Below, piece by piece: positions 56,291 to 64,000 of a stretch of 64,000 nucleotides of DNA. The notes beneath the pieces are model-generated. The model was given only the letters and a program-made list of their open reading frames with translations. It had not been told where the DNA came from and made no database searches. The position numbers were made by a program, and so were the translations under genes. This stretch comes from Isoetes taiwanensis. Taxonomy: Eukaryota; Streptophyta; Lycopodiopsida; Isoetales; Isoetaceae. The stretch covers positions 6,422,800 through 6,486,799 of the forward strand of contig JAJEKV010000066.1 of assembly GCA_021234155.1 (NCBI GenBank), in the 5' to 3' direction. Positions within the stretch are counted from its first letter, which is position 1, and each line of letters opens with the position of its first letter.

Positions 56291-58218
56291 GGAGAAAAAT
56301 AAAGATGCGTTTTAACACTAGAGTTGTCCCTTGATGGACCATAAATAGTTCATTTGTACAGTTCGCTTTAAAATTCATATAAAATCAATGGCATAAAATT
56401 CAGTTAAACTCTTTCTACACTTAATGTATGGCAGTCAAGTTGCACAGAAAAAATAGTTTAAAATGCATATACCCTTAAAATTGAAAGTTATGCTTAGGTG
56501 AATCAAGGGGGGTCAAGTCCAGTTTGCTTCATGTTTACATAATATAAAATTGTCTCAATAAAAGGAGTTTTCTTTATTTTTTTTCATTATAATGTTATTT
56601 TTCTATACGAGATAAGATAAATACACAAAAAACCATGTTCCAATCCGAAGTCTAGGAAGAAAGATATAGTCAGTCAAACATGATAGGGTCAAAACAGTTT
56701 TCTGTCTTCTGTGGACCAATAATGGTTCCCAGAAGGCTCTTTCAATTGAAATTCTATAACTTTTGCACGAAAATAATTTTTTACTTCAAATTTGGTATAT
56801 AAGTAGTTGACTAATAGCTTCATGCATAAAAAATATTTGTTGGCCTGTAATCTAAAGGTTCGGCTTTGACTTATAGTTAATAATTGATGTTTATTTTGTT
56901 ATGTTTGAAGGAAATTTATTGAAATAGTATGTCATTGAAAAAATCATATATGAATGCTTGTATGGATATGAGATCAATAAAAAAACAAGTAAAGAAAAAG
57001 AGCAGATGGCACGATCATGATAAATCAATAAAGATTTCTGTACCTAAGACCATTACTGGTCCATAGGTTCATTTTAAATCAATAAGTTTTTTTTTATCTT
57101 AGTCAATATCAAGCTAAATTTTAAGATGTGGGTATTTCATGAGCTTCTCTATCAATAAAAAATATCTATTGTTGGGTTTGGGCTAAAACTTTTAGTATTA
57201 GTTCCAAGTTATCATCTAGATTTGTGCCTTGACGATGAACTTCAAACACCATATTTCAAAGCTTCCAAAAGTTAAGAAAGCAATTCAAGATGAATTAAGG
57301 AAAAATATGAAAATGTATAACTAAAGAAGATCAAGATAGACTGCTATGTCAATGCCAATTATTGGTCCACATGACCTCTAATTTAAAAGTCAAGAAGATC
57401 ATCATCTTAATCAATTCTTTAGAATATAGTTTATACCACATTATATATGATAACATTAGTTGATTAGGGAGGATTTTCTATCTAAAGGGTGATATATCGA
57501 AGTACGAAAATTAAATAGTTAAGGGCTACTTTGAATTTATGAGGAAGTCTACTCATACCTTTCAAAGATTATCTTATAGATGATGAAAAATTATAATATC
57601 ATTGTAGGGGACAAAATGAATAGAGCCAGTGCAAATAAATAGAGAAATTTTCTCAATCCAGTTGGTTTAATCCTGGACCTATAAATAGTCCATGCTTATT
57701 TATATTCAAATCTTGTATATAATATATTATTCTAACATGAAATTTGAGATATATATTACCAAGAAAGGTTCAAATTTACAAAAATTATAGCCTATCATAA
57801 AAGTTGATCTACATGTACTATGGTCCTACTTAGACTACAACACTTTGGAGCAACCACATATTGACTAACTTTATAATAGTGGAAAGTATGTAGAATTCTT
57901 CATTTTTTCTTCTAATAAAACCACACCACGGACCTCAATATCCCTTTTTATCATATATTGTACCATTTAAAAGACTTATGGGAGAAATGTAGTGCAATAA
58001 GTTAATATTTTAGATGAACTAGAAAAACAGGTACGGAAAATCTTTTGATCTATTTATTTATAGTCATGGCTAAACTTCATGATATTGTCCTCCATTCATC
58101 AATAACCATATCATTGTTGAGTTTTAGACCTATAAGGGTATAATTGAAACCTTCCTTTGTGTTCATCCTGTTATATTAGATCTTGTTTAGATCTAGATAA
58201 TGCATGGTTATACCCTAG
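56291..58218. other. AT-rich stretch without recognisable genes
   Basis: Nothing coding or repetitive of known type was supported. Confidence 0.5.
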
Positions 58219-58749
58219 TGTTGCCCCCAAAGGGCAACATACTAATTGAATGGTTTATTTGTTGAAGTTAGGAAGGCTAAGTCAAAAGAGGACTTGGTAG
58301 TCAACATTGATATGAAGGTCAAAGGATGTTCATTTTACAAGACAACAAGTGCTCAAGGTTCAAAACTCACATGAGGTACTTTATTTAAGGTCAAAGTGCT
58401 TAGTCAAGAATATGCTCTAGAAGATTCTGGGTTATGAAGTTTGGAAGACAATTTTTGAAGATCCCATGGCATTAAATTCCACCTCCTAGTCATTTTTATC
58501 CATATTCTTACCCCCATTTCCCTAGTCATATTCCCCTTATGCTTATATTTTCCCTTGTTCATTTTTTTGCCAAATCACACCTTGATTGCTTAATTCTTTT
58601 TGCCTCCTTATTTCATATCCCTTTTCCCACTCTTATCACACCTTCATAAATACCCCTAGCCCATTTCTAGCCTGGAATTTTATGACCACTTTGCTTTGTC
58701 CACCATTGTGCCTTAAATATTCATGCTACCTATGGAATATCCCAATACA
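58219..58749 (+). repeat. 5' LTR of the 58-63 kb Ty3/gypsy element
   Basis: It starts TGTTGCCCCCAAAGGGCAAC (a palindrome at the LTR start) and ends CCCAATACA, immediately followed by the primer binding site. Length about 531 bp. The 3' LTR is absent because the element is truncated within RT. Confidence 0.65.
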
Positions 58750-58762
58750 TGGTATCTAAGCC
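58750..58762 (+). other. Primer binding site (tRNA-iMet type)
   Basis: TGGTATCTAAGCC directly follows the LTR end and differs at two positions from the usual TGGTATCAGAGCC. A leader of about 1.35 kb without genes lies between it and gag. Confidence 0.68.
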
Positions 58763-60108
58763 TAGCATATTCCTCAAAAATTAGGGTTGCCATCTCCTCA
58801 ATTGATCTATCTATCTAATTATTTTATAAGGCACCCTTTGAAACCATGGCCTAACATTTCTAAATGGCTAAATCTGACATATTCTGGTTTATACTCCCAA
58901 AAATATCTGACCCCTTGTATCGCATAAATTCTGGAAAAAATACGGTGAAGAACCCTAAAATTGGAAAACTGCTTTCGAATCACGAAATGGAAGCCTTGGA
59001 CTCACGAAAACTACCTATTACGTATTCCGCCCTAAGCATCCAATCAAGCCTAAATTTAAGCTCTAAGATGCGGGAACAGATTTAAAATCTAAATCTATAT
59101 ACATGGGAAATGAAGACAGGAGAAAAATTTGAAAGCTTCGAAGTATTCAGATCCTACATTGATCATTCTTGAGCAAGATCACGGGCGATCCTTGAAGTTC
59201 TTGAGCTCTCCTCAATTGGATCCACAAGATCGATTGACATTACCTTCAAAAATTATTTATTGACTTGAGAAGATTATTTTCCTGTGATTTAAAGCTATGA
59301 AGCATCCTTATATTACATTATCATGATATATTTACTTCCATATCAATTCAAATCGATTGCCAAGTTGTCAAATCCATCTACGATATATTATTCTACAATT
59401 CTTGCTACAAAATAGTCTGAGAAAATTCTAGTGTGTTTTTCTATTCCTTTGGACCACTTGCCATCTATCCTTAGAACCTGTGGCAGTCCAAAGGAGTTGG
59501 AATCATTCAAAAATACCAAGTATAGCTCAAATTCAAAAAAATTGCTCGGGTTTGGACAGTTTTGGTTTGTATTTTGCCAAATCTAGCCACAAAAATACTT
59601 TTACATATCCAAATGAAGATTTGATTGATTGCCCCTCTTCCCTAGCATCATTGCAACCTATCTACTTGGGAATTTCTCAAAAGATGATTGGCAACTCAAA
59701 TCTCAATTTCTCGATCACTTTTTTTCTACATTTGACCTCTATTGACCAAAATTTGACCCCACTTTGGCCGCGAATAACTCACAGATTAAGTCTCCGACTT
59801 GGTCGAGGGTTTTACTTGTTGGTTAACTACCACTTTTTTGACCAAGTCTATTGCATCTGACTTAAAAAATCGATCTGCATCTCGACACCACATTTGTTTT
59901 GGCAAAGGTACTATTTTTTGGAAATGGGAAAGGTATAGAACTCAAACTTTTTGTTCCTTGCATAGACTGATCACCTCAAGTGATCTGGAGGTTCTAACCC
60001 CAATTTGAGTGAAAACTTGAATTGGTTCCTTGTGGTTGACCTTTAAGCCAGGTTTAGGGTCAACATCTTGGAGGTTCTACCGAGATCTTCCTGGATCTCA
60101 GAACTCAT

Positions 60109-61177
60109 GGCCCCAAAGCAAAAATTTCCAGCAGAAACAGAACCATTAGAAGATGTTGATGTATCAGATCATTCAGAGAAAGGCCATTGCCTTCAAGTTT
60201 CTCAACTAGCTTACTTCAAAACATGCCATACCAGTTTGAGTTGAATGTCCTTGTTCCCTTGCCTACCTTTGATTCCAGCATGAGTGCTAACCACTTTTTG
60301 AGAATATTTGAAGACTATTACAGGGATTATGGTTTCAAAAAAGGATGCAAGCTTTCAGAATTTGAAAAATGTTTCAAAGATGAGAATGAAGCTGGAGCTT
60401 GGTTAACTTATGAGAAGTTAATGGGTACCACTTCATGGGATGAACTTGTCAAGAAGTTTCTGGATAGATTTGGTAAGTTAGCTGCTCCACAAGATTTGGT
60501 TAATGAACTGCAAGGTTTTTCTATACATGCGGGGAGAAAGTGTGAATCAAGTACAAGGAGAGGTTTAGTACATTCATGAGCGGGTGTCAAAAAGCACAAG
60601 TTACCATCCCAACTCTGTTTTTAGTTCTTGCCTTTATCAATGGTGCGCAAAGAAGACCGGATATCCAAAGAAAGTTGCTCAAAATCCAAGCTTCTTGAAG
60701 GGTTTGATTCCATTTACAAAGTCTTTGCCAAAACCACTGATCGACCCGATGCTCTCTACTACTGCCTGATAAACATTATGCTTCTCATCATACTCCTCGA
60801 CCCGTTTTACCACGATGCTACTTTTGATGCACATTATGATCATCATCCTTCTATTCCGGTTTATGCCATACAAAAAGAAAAAAAGAAATCCAAAGAGGAA
60901 AAAAAGCCAATTCCCAAGTTGCGGAGGTCAAGTCAGGACATCCAAGGTTCACCAAGCCTTAGCGAAAATAACTAAACAATTAGTTGAACTCAAGGCTGCA
61001 AGAGCGGTAAAACTTATCCCTGAATGTATTCATTGCAATAGGAATTCTCACCCATCCGAAATATGCTATTGGCAAGTGTGCTCCAAATGTAATAGAAAAG
61101 GCCATTTTGGAAAGGAATGTCCTGTTTGTTCTTTTTGTAAAGAGGTTGGCCATACTGATGCTAGGTGTCTTTGTTAA
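60109..61177 (+). pseudogene. Ty3/gypsy gag with three zinc-knuckle-like motifs
   Basis: ATG 60109 starts MAPKQKFPAETEPLEDVDVS. After a frame change near 60190 the capsid part continues (FDSSMSANHFLRIFEDYYRD, TYEKLMGTTSWDELVKKFLD, PQDLVNELQGFSIHAGRKCE), and a further change leads to the nucleocapsid with CIHCNRNSHPSEIC, CSKCNRKGHFGKEC and CSFCKEVGHTDARC (61024-61170). At least two frameshifts and a stop near 60580 make it inactive. The triple CCHC arrangement is kept intact. Confidence 0.85.
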
Positions 61178-61639
61178 GGAATATTTTGCTAAACAGGGAA
61201 AAAGAAAAGACCGAGTCTAAACCCCCGTGAGATTTGCTTGAACCAAGCACCTCTATAAGGTTTATTCAAGCTCTGAAGTTCCTAAATCAAGAAGTTATGG
61301 TGGTGCAAACTAGAAGCATGAATGAAGCTCAAGTACATGCTTTGAACCAAGTAAGCATTCTCTTTGTCGGGCCCTGTGCCACCTGTAATGGAATCACTGC
61401 TCGGATCATAGCTCCACCCCCTCAGCAAAAATATGGTAAGAAAGATCAAGACTTTGATGAGGTTGATGTTTTGCTTAAAAATTCCAAGGTGAGTGTGGAT
61501 CTCTTTACTTTATTAAAGATTGCACCTAGTTACAGGAAAAGGGTACTTCAACAAACTAATAATGAGGTATTAAATGCTTGTGTGAATTTTAATTGATGCC
61601 ACCGACCTTATTCTAGCACACGGCATGAAGAAGACCCTG

Positions 61640-62110
61640 GAGCATTCACATGTTCAGCTGCTTTAGGAGGGTATACCTTTTCTAATGTGTTACTTGATGG
61701 GGGTTCTCCCCTAAATATCATGCCATATCATATTATGAAGAAGTGTGGTTTTGAAGTGGATAAGAAGGCTTCTATGTTATTAAAATCTTTTTATAATGCT
61801 AAGATTTCTCCTATTGGTGTGGTGACTAAAGTGCCTGTTAATACAGAAGGCATAACTGTGGCTGCTAACTTTATTATGGTGGCTTTTGAAGATATAGGAG
61901 ATGAATCTGATATTTATGACTTACTTTTGGGGAGGAGATGGTTAGCCACTGTGGATGCCAGGCCAGTCTGGTCTCAAGGGAGATGTACCATCTCCAATGG
62001 CTCTCAGACTGCTACAATTTATAACCAAGAGGGCTCCTATGACTCCAAGGAAGAGGTACATTTTATTAAAGAAATGCTAATTGAAGAACCTTTGGGATCT
62101 TACAGGATAA
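61640..62110 (+). pseudogene. Ty3/gypsy protease domain
   Basis: It encodes a retropepsin-like domain with active site LLDGGSPLNIMP (61687-61722), the flap region around NTEGITVAANFIM and the second conserved LLLGRRWLAT. The DGGS active site replaces the usual DTG/DSG, as in some plant Ty3/gypsy lineages. Part of the same broken polyprotein as gag. Confidence 0.8.
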
Positions 62111-62181
62111 AAAATACAAAACCAAGAAAATATGAAATGGTTCCTCTTATTATGGAAAGTGCACCTCCCAGCATACAAGGA

Positions 62182-62570
62182 CCAACAAGGTTCTTATGGT
62201 TTGATGGAGGTATCTCTAAAAAATTAAATGTTGCATCATCTGCTGCTATTTTGAAAGACTCTTCTCACAAACTTTTAGCTAAAGTAGGAAGGATCTTTCC
62301 TCAAGTCACTTCTAATGTGGCAGAATATAAAGCCTTGATTGCGGTCTCCGTGAAGCTAAATCTATGAATATTGCCAATATTCACATTTATGGTGATTCAC
62401 AATTAATCTGCAGACAAGTTTCAGGAGACTATCAAACAAAAATGCAGATATGGAGCTCTTGAAGAATCAAGCAATGGGAGTGCTCTCGAGCTTTGCTTCA
62501 TGGGAAATCACTCATATCCCCGAGAGAACGTAATTTTGAAGTCGATGCCTTGTGTAGGGAGACTCTCATG
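62182..62570 (+). pseudogene. Archaeal-type RNase H domain located between protease and RT
   Basis: Key residues are visible: LWFDGGISKK (first Asp), NVAEYKALI (Glu), then across a frameshift near 62360 IHIYGDSQLICRQVSGDYQT (second Asp) and RERNFEVDALCRE (last Asp region). This is the extra RNase H (RVT_3 or aRNH type) known in plant Tat-like Ty3/gypsy elements, where it normally follows RT-RNase H. Here it precedes RT. Broken by shifts and a stop. Confidence 0.75.
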
Positions 62571-62879
62571 TCACACTTAACTCAGGGAGCTATCCCCGAA
62601 GATGATGATGACAATGAGGTAAAAGCACTCTGTCCTATTTTGACCATTGATGCATCGAAAAAAGGAGAAAGAGATTGTAATCACTAAGAATGGTAAGACT
62701 CGAACCTTGTTTGTTGGGGATTTGATTGAATATCAAAACAGAGAGAACATACAAGTGTTTTTGAAGAAAGGAAAGATGTATTTGCTTGGGATTATTCGAG
62801 CTATCGTATCAAACCCGATGTATGTCAATTTGAAATTAAGATTAAAGAAGATTGTAAACCCTGTTTTTCAAAAAATTAA

Positions 62880-63375
62880 GAAGGATTAATGCTTCACTAA
62901 TGGGACTAATTAAAGATGAATTGGATAAGGCGTTGGATGCGGGTGTTATTATTGAAATTATTAATCCGAATGGGTATCTTGTATTGTTCCCGTGGAGAAG
63001 AAAAGTGGTGCTTTAAGAATTTGCATTGACTATCGAGATCTCAACAAAGCTACCATCAAAGATTGTTACCCTTTGCCCTTTTAGAAGAAATCTTATATCT
63101 TTGTAAGGGTAAAGAGGTGTATTCATTTTTAGATGGCTTCTCAGGATTCAATCAGATTAGTATTAAAGAAGAAGATCAACCCAAGACCTCTTTTATTACT
63201 CCTTGGGGAACTTATGCAATGAAAAGAATGCCTTTTGGGCTAATGAATGCACCTGCTACCTTCCAGAGAGCCATGGATGTTATTTTTAGGCCTATGTCTC
63301 CTCAAGAATTCAGAGTTTATTTGGATGACCTTTGTTTAGGATCTCACCCTACTAATCATTTGGAATTGTTGGCAA
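62880..63375 (+). pseudogene. Ty3/gypsy reverse transcriptase, truncated in the palm
   Basis: Motifs: GLIKDELDKALDAGVIIEI, then in another frame [20 protein letters not shown], then from 63105 GKEVYSFLDGFSGFNQISIK, KTSFITPWGTYAMKRMPFGL, MNAPATFQRAMDVIF and the catalytic RVYLDDLCLGS. Similarity stops after HPTNHLELLAN at about 63375, where unrelated sequence begins. At least two frameshifts are present. Confidence 0.87.
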
Positions 63376-64000
63376 ACATTAGGGCGGATTTGGGGTCTGA
63401 AAATGGCCCTTATCTTGGGCTAAAGATTTCCACGTCAGATTCGCCAGGACCAATCAGGTTTGCGCCTTTTTTACGAAAGTCAGTATTACTTGGCAGGTAG
63501 AAGGATGAGCAGGCTTACTTGGCATCCACATGGCGTATTTTCATAGGGGATGCCTGCGCTTTTATTGCAACCATTTTAATGGCCCGTATTTTTGGGAGTC
63601 GCCCGCGCCCAAAATAATGGTGACTTTGACCGCCCTACTTGTCGTCCACCAACTCCCTTTGTCAAATTTTATGCCAAACTTAGATCTTGTCACTCCGGCG
63701 CCTCTTACGTGCATCCTCTCGCCTTCACTCCTCATCCGCAATCCATGTCTCCTGTAATTTCGTGTTCTTGCCCCATTTACAGTAACTCCCAAGGTCAAGA
63801 AGTGGGAGGTTTTGTCTCAATAGGTTCAGGTGAGTATGCCGCCATCAACGAGGGGCGAGCATAGAGTTAAGCGACAAAGGCGATCAGACGTGCGGACACA
63901 TTGGATAGGTAGGATAAAAGAGTTCAAGTTGAATTCTAGCGGCCGGAAAGTGGAAAGTATAACAATACGACATGCATATACCCCTTCTGATATGGCCAAA
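63376..64000. other. Unassigned sequence after truncated gypsy element
   Basis: It has a more balanced base composition than the surroundings. Open frames (63530-63864) overlap in several phases and show no recognised domain. It may be the edge of another element or of a gene promoter. Confidence 0.4.

Overview
The window looks like nuclear DNA of a land plant. Evidence: an exon of a plant purple acid phosphatase, a secreted hybrid proline-rich wall protein, initiator-Met primer binding sites next to LTRs, Helitron 3' ends of the hairpin plus CTAG|T type, LINE remnants, hAT-like elements, and long AT-rich non-coding stretches. Repeat content is very high and only one ordinary host gene looks intact, which suggests a large repeat-rich genome, possibly of a non-seed plant. 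I cannot name the species.

Layout. 1-2850: decayed Ty3/gypsy gag-pol, minus strand, running off the left edge. 2850-8000: two Helitron-type 3' ends (6082 and 7999), a captured purple acid phosphatase exon, tandem duplications and an LTR fragment. 8048-12266: a two-gene cassette on the minus strand. One gene encodes a histone H3-like protein with the true H3 N-terminal tail, a roughly 300-residue charged linker and a full-length H3 fold; the other encodes an unrecognised protein. Each has its own TATA box and a matched pair of 67-bp quasi-palindromes. An iMet primer binding site and a TG...CA LTR lie immediately upstream. 12266-16385: two related LTRs head to head, the second carrying a 1.45-kb hAT-like element with an 8-bp target duplication. 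16532-17843: a second, degraded H3-like gene (minus) sharing derived residues with the first, again with paired palindromes upstream and a Helitron-like end beyond. 19.6-24.0 kb and 32.2-34.7 kb: copies of a duplicated repeat unit, the second interrupted by a LINE fragment with a clean target duplication. 24.55-29.9 kb: a candidate 5.3-kb TIR element with subterminal arrays of a TTCCGGAA-centred palindrome. 35.1-37.1 kb: LINE reverse transcriptase remnant and a perfect-TIR MITE. 44.5-45.1 kb: the proline-rich gene. 46.7-47.9 kb: a TIR element. 50.0-51.2 kb: a third H3 tail, here in front of an FCP1-like phosphatase fold (pseudogene). 58.2-63.4 kb: a Ty3/gypsy element (LTR, PBS, gag, protease, archaeal-type RNase H, RT), frameshifted and truncated.

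The most interesting signal is the recurrence of the H3 tail (MARTKQTAR) and of a divergent H3 fold in mobile-element surroundings. Two loci carry the tail on different bodies (an H3 fold and an FCP1-like fold). A third has the H3 fold with a different N-terminus. A possible fourth trace lies at the start of the gag remnant. The tail is identical in protein but differs at synonymous sites, and the two H3 folds share non-canonical residues. I infer a family of element-associated H3-like or H3-tail-mimicking proteins with its own palindrome-based promoter architecture. All copies here carry at least one lesion, so this window alone cannot show activity.
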